Below, one piece after another: positions 54,704 to 64,000 of a stretch of DNA of 64,000 bases. Source of the DNA: Owenia fusiformis (Eukaryota; Annelida; Polychaeta; Sabellida; Oweniidae); NCBI GenBank assembly GCA_903813345.2, contig CAIIXF020000001.1, positions 35,001,366 to 35,065,365 on the forward strand. The letters run 5' to 3'. The notes under the pieces were generated by a model that saw only the letters and a program-made list of their open reading frames with translations, was not told where the DNA came from and did not search any database. Each line of letters starts with the position of its first letter. Within the stretch, counting starts at the first letter, position 1. The position numbers were made by a program, and so were the translations under genes.

Positions 54704-55575
54704 TATCGCACTTTGAAAAAGTGCTATATTGTTGTCGTCTTGTGCTGTTGGGCGGGCGGGCGGGCGTGCGGTCGTGCGGGCGGGCGTGCGGGCGGGACAT
54801 AAACCAAATCTTGTCATCAAATTTCCAGGATAACTGCTTACCTGTTCAACTTGAAATTTTTACAGATGCAAGAGCAGACTAGTACCAAGATCTGATTAGG
54901 TTGAGGGCATGCTGGGTAAACTACGTGGCGGCCATTTTGAGTTTTTCAACAAATCTTGTCATCAAAATTCCAGGAAAACCACTTATCCGTTCAACTTGAA
55001 ATTTTTACAGATGCAAGAGCAGACTATTGCCAAGATCTGATTAGGTTTTGGGTATGCTGGCTGAATTACATGGTGGCCATTTTGAATTTTTCAATTTGGC
55101 GGCCATTTTGAATTTTTCAACTTGCTCCAAATTGACCAAATTTTTTTTTTAAAACATCTACAAGTTCTCAGAAGTTCAAATCTGACCTTAGATTTCAGAT
55201 TTGACCTTTCGTTGACCTTCAGTGACCTTGAAAAGGTCAAAAATTTGATTTTCTAAATTGATATTTTGGATTTAAATTTAGGTCAGCTTAATTACAAAAC
55301 ACCTACTGAGGTCTGAAAAAGTGAAATTTTCAAGGTCGAATGTCATCAAATTAGGTCACAAACAATGTTATCTAAATTTTCCCAAAGTTCAAGACTACAA
55401 ATAAATTCTTGTCATCAAAATTGCAGGAAAACCGCTTACCTTGTCAACTTGAAATGTTTACAGATGCAAGAGCAGACTAGTGCCAAGGTCTGATTAGGTT
55501 TTGGCCATGCTGGGTAAATTGCATGGTGGCCAGTTTGCTCTTCAAAGTGCGATATTTATCACTGTGTGTCTTGTT
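54704..55575 (+). repeat. Family C repeat, copy 3 (about 0.87 kb, fewer units)
   Basis: It starts TATCGCACTTTGAAAAAGTGC and ends CAAAGTGCGATATTTATCAC TGTGTGTCTTG. A long GGGCGGGC/GTGCGGGC tract (54750-54797) follows the start. It has one set of internal units where copies 1 and 2 have repeated sets. Confidence 0.8.
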
Positions 55576-56114
55576 TGTTCACTTTGTTATCAAGTTTTAG
55601 CATTGTGTTTACCCCCTCTCATTAAAAAGTTAACAGTGGGGCCACATCTGAGAACTTGTAGTTGATTTGAAAATTTTTTTAGTCAATTTTAAGCAAGTTG
55701 AAACAAGCCACAGGGTGAACAAAATTGCACCCTTGAACAGAATACACTTTTCGGGATGGAAAATTCAAAATGGCCACCTTAACATTTACCCTGCCTATAA
55801 AAACTAATCAGTTCTAAACTTTCCATAGAAACATCTCTAAAATTTTAGGATGAATTCATGAAACCTGTTAACAACCCTCAAGAGACGCGTTTTAAGGTAT
55901 TACTTCCCAGTGTATCAGCTTTTTTTCACAAAAATCCTGGTAAAAGATATACTGATGTATTACAAAATATGTGAAAATTGGAAAGATTGACTGTTTAGTT
56001 ATTTCTAAAAAACGTTTTAATTTAACATTGCTCTCAATGGGAAATTCTTTTTTATTTTTAAAAAATATCCCACAATTCAGATTTTCCTTAAAATAATTGG
56101 GACCATTCTATGTT

Positions 56115-56330
56115 GATTCGTATGCAATGTAAAAGTACAACCCCAGCATACAATATCTGCTACTGTTATACACAACACATATCAAATTCTTTTTCACGCT
56201 GTATCTGTTATATATTTAATGATCATATACATTGCAGAAGACTATTGGAAACATTGTCATCTTATTAAATAAGGCTTTACCCCTCCCCCCCTAACGTAAT
56301 TAATTACATTTTTTGACGTATATTGAGTAT
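56115..56330 (+). repeat. Element H, partial copy without the nested family D
   Basis: It matches 11590-11755 and then directly 12171-12210 (TTTACCCCTCCCCCCCTAACG, AATTAATTACATTTTTTGACG), so it preserves the empty site for family D. Confidence 0.6.
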
Positions 56331-56823
56331 AGATAGAAGTATGGAACATGCATAGAACTTTGAACTGATTGTGACCAGGCCCATAAAGTTGTTTCTTAGG
56401 TTTCACAAGTTTCAAATCTTTCAAATCTATGTCAAATTCATCATCAATAGATTGCATATTTTCTACAGCTGCAGATGTTGTATGACCAATAAATGTATGC
56501 ATAACTGATTCACTTGTCATCACTAGTTACACTATGAACAGCTTACTTAGTAGATCTTTATATGCTTTCCAAACGTCCGAATTTGGAACACTTTGAACAG
56601 TTGGAATCCTTTGCTGTTTGTCCAAAGTAGCAGCTAAGCGATAACGCTCGAAGCACCTCTTCCATTTAGGCCAATTTTTCGACCTTGTTATATCCGAAAA
56701 GTCAAAGCCATCTGGAGGTTGAATTGGGGCAGATAATAATGATACAGCTTGAGGTCCTGAAATTGGGCCATTTTGAATTTCAGAATCAAATGTCACTTTC
56801 TCTTTCGGAAAATATTCAGACAT
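56331..56823 (-). mobile_element. Gypsy-like gag and protease-region remnants
   Basis: The minus-strand ORF 56823-56527 has 'PPDGFDFSDITRSKNWPKWK' and RCFERYRLAATL, the characteristic gag segment of invertebrate Gypsy-type elements (FDF..W..W..RFERYR). The next ORF (56523 down) has 'KLVKPKKQLYGPGHNQFKV', resembling the protease-region 'L.GPG...KVLG.F'. The material between is deleted and the downstream end runs into element H. Not functional. Confidence 0.55.
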
Positions 56824-57709
56824 AAAGGAGCACGTAGGTTATCACAAACAATTTCAGAAGGTTACATCTTGGATTATGACTATTTTCTGACAATGAAGTT
56901 TATCTTTTAGATCAATTCATTATCTCAAAGAAAATTATATACAGTAATTATAAAGTCAAACAAACTCAGAGATATATAACTAGCAATTAACCCATCAACA
57001 CACATTTTTTCAAAGATGTTGACCCCATTTTCACCAAAAATGCAATCATTTTTTACAATGTTTAATGCATTACTATTCTCTATTTTGATGTACATGTATC
57101 AAATAGTTCTTGAAAGAAAAACTTGATTGCTTTAAGATAAGTGTTCCCCATGTTATTTCTCCATTGAAAAATCTCATGCTATCCATTGGTTTCAGTTCAT
57201 TTTGGTCATCCAAATTCAGTATCTTTAGAGTCCCTGGAGCAATCAACTTTTCCTTGTCTCAAAGCACATTCTAATTATGCATTCAACAATATAATAAAAG
57301 GTTGCATTTTTGGTGAAAATTAGGTCAACATCTTTGAAAAAGTATGTTGATTGGTCCATTGCCCCTTCAATATCACTTAGGTCTGATTAACTAAATTATC
57401 AACATATGTACTTTTCTTGAAGATAATGAATGGATCTAAAGATACACCCATGTTCATGATCAGAAATTATTTATAATTCAAGTTAGAATCGTTTGAAGTT
57501 GTTTGCGATAACCTACATGCTACTTTCTACCTCTAAACATATATATCATGTAATATATTTCTAAAGATGTGTACACACATGCAGATTTTAAAGACTGAGG
57601 AAGAATGGATAATTAGTATTTCATTTCCACTGAACTACACTGTATCAAAAGCTATTCAAAAGCTACCTTAGGTTTACAACACTATTACTTGTTGGGAGCA
57701 TATAATATG
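56824..57709. other. No recognised feature
   Basis: AT-rich non-coding spacer. TTTTTCAAAGATGTTGACCC at 57007 and its near inverse at 57325 (GGTCAACATCTTTGAAAAAG) form an inverted pair about 300 bp apart, possibly ends of a small element. Confidence 0.4.
57007..57344. repeat. Inverted-repeat pair, about 340 bp apart-to-apart
   Basis: TTTTTCAAAGATGTTGACC near 57007 is inverted near 57326-57344 (GTCAACATCTTTGAAAAAG), each next to related 'TTTTGGTGAAAAT' / 'ATTTTCACCAAAAAT' sequence. This gives about 40 bp of inverted ends around a non-coding centre, consistent with a MITE. No target duplication was resolved. Confidence 0.5.
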
Positions 57710-58910
57710 TTATGTCACACCCACTGGTCGTGGCTTGGGAGCAGAGGTATTTCGCCCCCTCCCTCTACCTCTGCCACTTGATGTGTCTGGACTTATCTGA
57801 AACAATACTCTTATTACATATCTCCTGGAGTTTTTGTGACATTGAAAACATTGAGATTTAAGCTCCTGGACAAGCTTGTGTTGCTTGTTAAGTTGACCTT
57901 TGACATCTTTGAGTTGTTTGTTTTGGGAGTCAATCTGACCTTTAGAAGATTGTTTCAGCTGTTGCATTTCTTTCCTCAGCTCCCCAACTGAGGCTGTCAG
58001 TATGCATACTTGTGCAAGGGCCTCTGTGCCGTTGGTACCCATCAGGTTACTATGGTGTCCCCATGTTCCTTTAAAGTTGACCGCTGCCTATCAGTTCCTC
58101 GGCCTAAAATATCTGGTTTCTTACTGTTTAACTGTCTTACTGTTTGTACCAAGGGTGTTGCGTGGGAAGTGATCGGTAAGGCCCCCAAGGTAACAGTAAA
58201 TGTCATTACATAGACTCACAGTTCTATTTTTGCCTACCCTCCGTTTTACATAAATGTCATCTATCTGGTCCTCCCCTCTGGATCATATTTGTCTTCACAT
58301 AGGGTGCCCAGATACACTTTTAACAAAAGAAAAAGATGGGTTCTTGCTTCATCCAGTGAGATTTCCTCATAATGATGATCATTATTATATTATATGATCA
58401 ATAATGTCATGTCGTGGTGAACACTCGACGTTTGAGAGCAGTTGATCCATACGCGGATCCAAGTCCGAGGTTGCCGCCATATTGAAAATGTTCATATTAA
58501 GTTTTGGTACTGCTTCTAAAAATTGTACCAGTTGAAGATACATGAATTCTATTCCTTGTGCTTCTTCACAGAAAAGATGTGGGAACCTTTCTTGCATGAA
58601 TAGTTGTTAATTCTGTCACTTCAATTCCTGTGTGGGATGTGTATATCTGCTCTATTTTCTGGCAATATTTTATTGCAACTATGTCCTCAGACACAAGATT
58701 GACACATTATGAAAGGGAAAGACTTCAAGGCTTGGAAGAAATCTAGGAAATATAAATTAGGATATTTGCCATCCAGCTGGGAATATACTAAATTTCTGCT
58801 ATACTTTAGGACAGAGCGCAAAGAAATCTCCTCAAATTCCTTTGAATGATCACATAAGGTTAGAAAACTCTCGTTATCTAAACTTTCAGAGATGAAAATG
58901 TTTCCCATCC
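57710..58910 (-). pseudogene. Unrecognised decayed coding region (coiled coil, CxxC, RG-rich end)
   Basis: Successive minus-strand frames: MGNIFISESLDNESFL (58908), IYTSHTGIEVTELTTIH, then 'QERFPHLFCEEAQGIEFMYL' and LEAVPKLNMNIFNMA (58597), 'EEISLDEARTHLFLLLKVYL' (58370). The last (58042-57710) has a predicted coiled coil (LRKEMQQLKQSSKGQI), FQCH and a GRGRGRGR tail. Frame changes and stops separate them. A Cys/His plus RG-rich C-terminus would suit a gag-like nucleic-acid-binding protein, but I do not recognise the family. Confidence 0.35.
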
Positions 58911-60344
58911 TTTACTTGGGTAGTTAGTTACAATCTATTTAAATCACTGGTATGTCTTGCTGACTTTGATCCTCTACTGTCAGATAGTCCAGGACCATGC
59001 CGATAATTTCAATGGGTAATTGTTCTAACATGCTGAAACAAACGCATCACCAGTATTTTAATAAGCATTAAAATATCTGAAAATACTGAGTATAATAAAG
59101 TTCTATTTGCCACATGGAGAAATTATGGAAATAGGCAAAACTTGATAAAATAAGCAAGAGAAGAATATTTCAACAACCTTGTTCAGTAAGAAAGATATTT
59201 ACATATTCACAAACAAGTAGGTCTAAATGTTTTTGTGAGCTTCTTTAATAGTACTGTATAGGAGACAAATTCATTTCAAAAACTTACTTTTTGCACTTTC
59301 AGATCTGCAAATATTGGTTTCCTGCCACATGACCAAATGTTAAGTTCTGATTGGTCATTGTTTTATTTGAATTTGATTGAATAAAAGTAAGAATCTTTTT
59401 ATACATAGTTTATTGTAAATTTAATGGACTCACACCCTGGTATTGTGAAAAACATATTTAGAGCCAAGATGGAAGTTTTTCTTTGATTTCATTGGAAAGA
59501 GCATGCCCAAATTAGTCAATATGCAACGTTTCATCAGTTTTGTCAAAATGTCAGTTGGAACCTTATTATACCAATGGTGCGACATGTGGGTAGGTTGCTT
59601 GCACAGTCTCTGTCTCAAAGTCCAAATTATTTTATCATCTCCATGAGTACTTTCCCTGTAAGTAATACATTGGCCTAACATAATACTCTGTTTAAATCCT
59701 CAGAAAACAGGCAAAATCCAACATGACTGTCTGAAATATTTTGCGATACTTTCCATGCTCCTTTCATGTAGTCAGTGATAAAATCTGCTAGTCATTATAA
59801 CTGGCATCCCTCCAAAATCTACTGGTCATTGAGAGATTGAGCTGGTCAATGAAAAAAGCTTGAGACAAAAAATCACTTTTTCTTTATTCCATGATAGTAA
59901 AATTCCCTGGGTAAATTTGAACCTGGTCCCAAACAATCGAATGCTGGTGGAATGTAGAGACATCCCTGTACTGACTGTACTTATTGTGAAAGACGAGAGA
60001 GACTGGGTAGAGTTCCTGGGAAAGGGGGACCCTGAGTGAACCTTAGAGTGACTTACTTTTTTTAGAAGTTTTGACATGATCTTTGACTCAAATTTAGAAC
60101 CAGTGTTTGTACTCCCAACATGAGAAGTATTTCTGTTTCAGGGTGTACTTTGGCACCAGGAATATTCTTCAAAGGGCATGAAGAGGCATTAGGTCAGGAC
60201 AAGTGTCTTTTAACGGTCAAAAACATATCAGACAAAACAGCCCTCAGTATAGCCAACAATTTCAATCAAGTGACACAATAATTACGATCAGGTTTGGGCT
60301 ATGATTTGCTGTAATGACTGACAACCTTTAATTCCCTATTAACC
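58911..60344 (-). other. Unresolved, possibly decayed pol downstream of the RT remnant
   Basis: No frame shows a clear motif. Position, directly downstream of RT/RNase H remnants on the same strand, suggests decayed retroelement sequence; this is inference. Confidence 0.25.
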
Positions 60345-60668
60345 TCCTATTACAATACAGCACCAACTTAGCATGTAGAAGCGTCAGTGTCCAAGACCAA
60401 ATGATTAGACTTGTCGGATTAGACCAACTTTGCAGAACCCAAATAGAGTCTCTTTAATTCTTCAAAGGCAAATTGACAATCCCCCTGTCCAAATTACCAT
60501 CCATGTTTGGCACCAACACGACAGATGAGGCCCAATGACTTTTAGATGGCTTGACTATGTCATGTTCAATTATCTCGTCCAAAGTCTTGTCATTTTCAGT
60601 TTGTTTAGACAAAGGTACACGTCTAACAGGTCAGTCATTCCCTCTATCAATTTTGTGCTTTACAGCTT
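60345..60668 (-). mobile_element. Gypsy-like reverse transcriptase / RNase H remnant
   Basis: The minus strand from 60668 reads 'KHKIDRGND' then 'EIIEHDIVKPSKSHWASSVV' and LVPNMDGN, the start of Gypsy RT ('H.I.TG..P...', 'I..G.I.PS.S.WASPVVLV.KKDG'). After an internal deletion it reads FEELKRLYLGSAKLV and 'NHLVLDTDAST', the start of the RNase H region. Several stops: dead. Confidence 0.55.
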
Positions 60669-61152
60669 CTGTCTTGAATGTCACAAAAATAGTTTTACTG
60701 TCACTTGACAATTAAAGTACACAATATGAGTTTGCGAATGACAACAGTAATTAAAGCATACATGCCAGTTTAAACAGATAGTTGTTGATTAACTTCAATG
60801 TAGAGGTGTCACTGCAACTTTCTGAAAATTCAGTTATCTTCTACACTTGATATTGACATGGTCAACCCTTAAATAACATTGAAAAATAGTTGAAACAAAT
60901 CAACCCCTTCAAACTCTTCCAAACATCTATAAACACAAAATTACATTCACACATTGTGTTTTTTTTATCATATCCTTTATTATTTTATTATTTCTATAAA
61001 ATTAAATTACTATACAATATATGATGTAAAAACAGAACTCTAGCAAATTAAAAAACACTTTTAGACTTTGCATTGAATTGGATTATTTTCTGTTATAATA
61101 TATAATAAATATGAAAAATTATGTTCAACGCTGTATATTTTGTGTGTTTCAG
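60669..61152. other. No recognised feature; intron of the FGGY-like gene if upstream exons exist
   Basis: AT-rich sequence upstream of the acceptor at 61151-61152. No further plus-strand exon was found. Confidence 0.35.
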
Positions 61153-61214
61153 ACATGTATGAAAACCATGGGAGGAAGGGGGAAGCTGGTCCAACCTAAT
61201 GCTACTTCAACTTC
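61153..61214 (+). CDS. FGGY: FGGY-type carbohydrate kinase gene, penultimate exon
   Basis: Acceptor TTTCAG|ACATG and donor TTC|GTAAGT, 62 nt. It encodes TCMKTMGGRGKLVQPNATST with two bases left, which join the next exon in phase. 'M....G.VV.P' followed by '..KKY.VFLKML..Q..Y..IM' is how FGGY carbohydrate kinase domain-containing proteins end. These enzymes phosphorylate pentoses/pentuloses in the cytosol. Only about the last 45 residues are in view and the catalytic regions are not seen. Confidence 0.55.
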
Positions 61215-61329
61215 GTAAGTAATTGTCTTATACATTCATTTATACATAATGGCACAGGACAACTTTAAACATTCCCTACATATTGCTCAATATATGTCAG
61301 CATCAATTTTTTACCATTTTTGAGATATT

Positions 61330-61720
61330 TGACGTCAAAAAACAGTAAAAATAAGTTATTTTTCAACTTGCTGCAATTTGACCAAATCTTTTTTTGAAAA
61401 TCATCTACAAGTTGCCAGGAGTTCAAATCTGACATTAGTTTTAGGATTTGACCTTTACTTGACCTTCATTGACCTTCGAAATGTCAAAAAAGTTGATTTT
61501 TCAAATTAATTTTTGAATGTAAATTTTTGTCAGCTTAATCACAAAAGACCTTACTGAGCTCTGAATAAGTAAAATTTTCAAGGTCAAAGGTCATCAAACT
61601 AGGTCACACAACTGTGCTATCTAAGTTTCTCAAAGCTCGAGACTACAAATCCAAATCAATATTTTTGTTTGAAAGTCAGGATATACATTCCTCTGAAGGT
61701 TCCAAACTGTGTGAGCACAG
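61330..61720 (-). repeat. AGGTCA-rich repeat, related to family K, in the FGGY-like intron
   Basis: It shares 'TTTTTCAACTTGCTGCAATTTGACC', 'CAAATCTGACATTAG', 'CTTGACCTTCATTGACCTTCG' and 'CAAGGTCAAAGGTCATC' with K and C. Non-coding, inside the last intron of the plus-strand gene. Confidence 0.55.
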
Positions 61721-62156
61721 GACCGTGGGTCTGTTATTCTCTACATGTATAAAGGGAATAAAATTATGCTGATGTTCAACTTTTAAAAGCCAATTGTTTT
61801 TGATTAATCATTTGTATTACATTATTATCTGCTAATGTGGTTTTTAGCCTATCATGAAACATAATGTATTCTTTATCCTGTATCCAGAAACTATAAGATT
61901 ATTCCAGTTTTGTTAAAAACACCCACAGACCCCATTTAATGAGCCAATAAGCAACTTTTGAGGTGTTCAATCCCAAATCATCACAAAATTATTTTCATCT
62001 GCCACCTTAATATTGATTTTGTCGTGAAAAAATATTAACATAGGCTTGTACCTACCAATGTAAACATATCAAGGGTCACCAAAATCGTTGCCTCTTCCTC
62101 ACATTGCCTCATTTCTCAAAAGTTGATGCCCATTTATTAAAATTTTTATTTTTTAG

Positions 62157-62232
62157 GTTCCATGAAAAAAAATACAGAGTATTCCTGAAGATGCTAAAAG
62201 ACCAGCTGCAGTACAGGGCAATGATGGAGTGA
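62157..62232 (+). CDS. FGGY: FGGY-type carbohydrate kinase gene, last exon
   Basis: Acceptor TATTTTTTAG|GTTCC, then FHEKKYRVFLKMLKDQLQYR and AMME to a TGA at 62230-62232. Phase with 61153-61214 is exact (TC|G gives Ser). The basic, aromatic C-terminal helix matches the FGGY kinase end. With the previous exon this is the only plus-strand host gene that I can support. Confidence 0.55.
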
Positions 62233-63357
62233 CCACTATGGCTCTGGTTAAATCACGCCTAACCATTGACAATGTACAGTGGCAAAATATATGGTTGTAC
62301 ACATTAGTTGTACGTATTTTCAATGTTTTTGGGCAAAACGAAGACTTTTATTTGAATTTTATAGAATGTCCAATGTATTGATAAGAACCTTATCTTTCAT
62401 TTGACACCAACAACAGCTCAAACGTACCACATCAAAGCTTACAATAATTAATCAAAAAATATTTTTGATCTTCAAGCTTTATATATCAAGTTTTATGAAT
62501 GTCATTGAAAGATGGCGAAGTTGTTTGTATTACATGATACATTCATTTTTATAGAAGTGTCGCCATCTTTTAAATCAAAAGTAATTTAAAATATGCACTG
62601 TTTAGCATGTGCATGCACTACTAATGATCTCTGAAGTTCAAATGCTTTTTTCTATGTGAGTTTTTTTTGTTCAATATTAAAGCAAATCAAACTTTGTTTC
62701 ATATTTGAGCGAGTATTTGTGAGTAACATGTTTCAATGACAAGCGTGTATATGAAGGATTTGATATACCCCTAAAAGCCTTGGTCAGGGGATAAGCTGAT
62801 TAGGTGAATGACATGGTGCTGACATCTGATATTCCTTTGGAAGATAGTGGAATATAGTGACATATGACCAGTCCACCATAACCAGTCACCCTACCTCTGT
62901 CCCTCCAATACATCAATGGTTTTACATTGCAATCTAAGACAACTGTGATAACCATTTTATATAATTATACAGTAAAAAGTGTTTACAAGGAATGCTCACC
63001 AAAACTTAAAGTCATTTATACAACTAAACTACAATAGGATTTATAGGGAAACATATTGTTTATATTCCTGGAACAAAGGTATATTATATTAATATGTCCT
63101 TGAACACCATTCCTTGTTCCCAGTAGTCAGGTGTTCCTTACAGAAAGGGTTCATTAACATATAAGTCAGTAAAATGGAAAGATAGTGTTTAAACTGAGAG
63201 ATAAGATAAGATTTACTGTATTTTGTACAATTATTTGTACTGTATATAATAAAATTAACATATTGCAGCTGTCAAATGTTTATTGCTTAACTACAGTAGC
63301 AGTTGATTTATTATGGACGAATCGTACATCAAGATGTATTGTTGTACACATACTTTG
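62233..63357. other. 3' flank of the FGGY-like gene, nothing else recognised
   Basis: AT-rich. It probably contains the 3' UTR; I could not fix a polyadenylation site. Confidence 0.4.
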
Positions 63358-63359
63358 TA

Positions 63360-63821
63360 CAAGGTGTTCAAAACAAATTAGTTAGTTAGTTGAAAAACAT
63401 TATGTCTTCAACACCTGCTCAAAAGACATGGGTAATAGAGAAATACTTCAAAGTGCAGTCATTCGCCTGGTTCAGACAGACTTTAGAAGCCATCTTGACC
63501 ATGACTGTAAAGTCCCTGGAGTGATTTTGATGAAACTACAAACTTAAATACAACACCTTGAATGAAGATAATCTGTGCCAAATGGAAGTGCCAAAACACT
63601 GTGGTTAGGTATTTATTTGGTTTTATTGCACTTGCAATTTTTTAATACCTGTTTTGAAGTATTTCTCTATTACGAATGTCTTTTGAGCAGGTGTCCAAGG
63701 CATTATGTTTTCCAACCAACTAAATAAAATTTCTTCTTTCTTTCCTGAAAAAGTGAACACAGTTGATTTAGCCACGATATAGCAATTTCTTTTGGTTACA
63801 TGTTTTAACAGTAACACCCTG
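63360..63821. mobile_element. Tc1/mariner-like relic N with inverted transposase starts
   Basis: The ends CAAGGTGTTC and GTAACACCCTG are near inverses. Both arms carry the same transposase N-terminus in opposite orientation: plus-strand MSSTPAQKTWVIEKYFK from 63403 and minus-strand MPWTPAQKTFVIEKYFK from about 63706. The pattern '.Q...VIEKYF' is usual at the start of these DDE transposases. The centre is deleted. Confidence 0.6.
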
Positions 63822-64000
63822 CATTTATTGATCTACAAGATTTAACAATTGTAGCAAATAGTCTGTAAATTGATATCTAGTCCTGCAACATTATTGTAGA
63901 ATTATTATTTTACAGCATGAAAACAGTAACTTCCTTGTAAGTTTTGTAAAAAAAATAGGAATTGAAAAAGTAACTTGTATTTATATATATACAGGGTGGG
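63822..64000. other. Window edge; possible start of another Tc1-like element
   Basis: The last bases, TATATATACAGGGTGGG, resemble the TA-CAGGGTG start of elements F, G and N. Confidence 0.3.

Noticed and set aside
58911-60344. Intact retroelement integrase downstream of the RT remnant
   Set aside because: No HHCC or DDE motif could be read in any frame; only position supports it.

Overview
The window looks like AT-rich genomic DNA from an invertebrate metazoan, probably marine. Genes are broken into short exons with GT/AG splice sites in matching phase, and most of the rest is old transposable elements. Mollusc, cnidarian or hemichordate would all fit; I cannot choose between them. Few long ORFs are genuine genes, because real exons here are short and often lack an ATG.

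Host-type genes, read from splice sites and phase: (1) a minus-strand HECT-type E3 ubiquitin ligase whose whole CDS runs from 14427 down to 2477 in 11 phase-matched coding exons (about 592 aa). It has an N-terminal zinc ribbon, an unrecognised conserved block and a C-terminal HECT lobe with the catalytic Cys. (2) The last two exons (25803-25438, minus) of a gene ending in a P2X7-like cytoplasmic domain. (3) A minus-strand locus (30119-27900) with C2H2 fingers followed by a tyrosine-recombinase-like domain, broken by frameshifts and an in-frame TAA. (4) An OB-fold-like exon (53589-53385) and an unrecognised exon (31847-31504), both minus, with compatible phase. (5) The last two exons (61153-61214, 62157-62232) of a plus-strand FGGY-type carbohydrate kinase, whose upstream exons I did not find.

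Mobile elements fill the rest. 1-15.4 kb: HECT gene introns hosting Tc1/mariner-like, MULE-like and other inverted-repeat elements, several nested. 15.4-24.7 kb: a poly(T) insertion with target duplication, a LINE fragment, a TRIM-like element with two 186-bp direct repeats, and family C copy 1. 25-31.9 kb: the P2X7-like exons, a LINE 3' end and the zinc-finger/recombinase locus. 32-36 kb: two tandem copies of a large non-coding repeat ending in hairpins. 36-45 kb: a DIRS-like gag/RT fragment, a Mutator-like ORF split by a Tc1-like element, and a Gypsy integrase split by a 1.4-kb insert. 45.6-49.3 kb: LINE fragments, a tRNA-like sequence, and AGGTCA-rich and tandem repeats. 50.7-55.6 kb: nested repeats and family C copies 2 and 3. 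56-60.7 kb: Gypsy-like gag/protease and RT/RNase H remnants and an unrecognised decayed coding stretch. 63.4-63.8 kb: a Tc1-like relic with inverted transposase ends.

No operon, CRISPR, rRNA or convincing tRNA gene is present. The most informative signals are reconstructed exons, nested insertions with exact target duplications, a duplicated micro-exon pair in the HECT gene, and a repeat family whose terminal inverted bases covary between copies.
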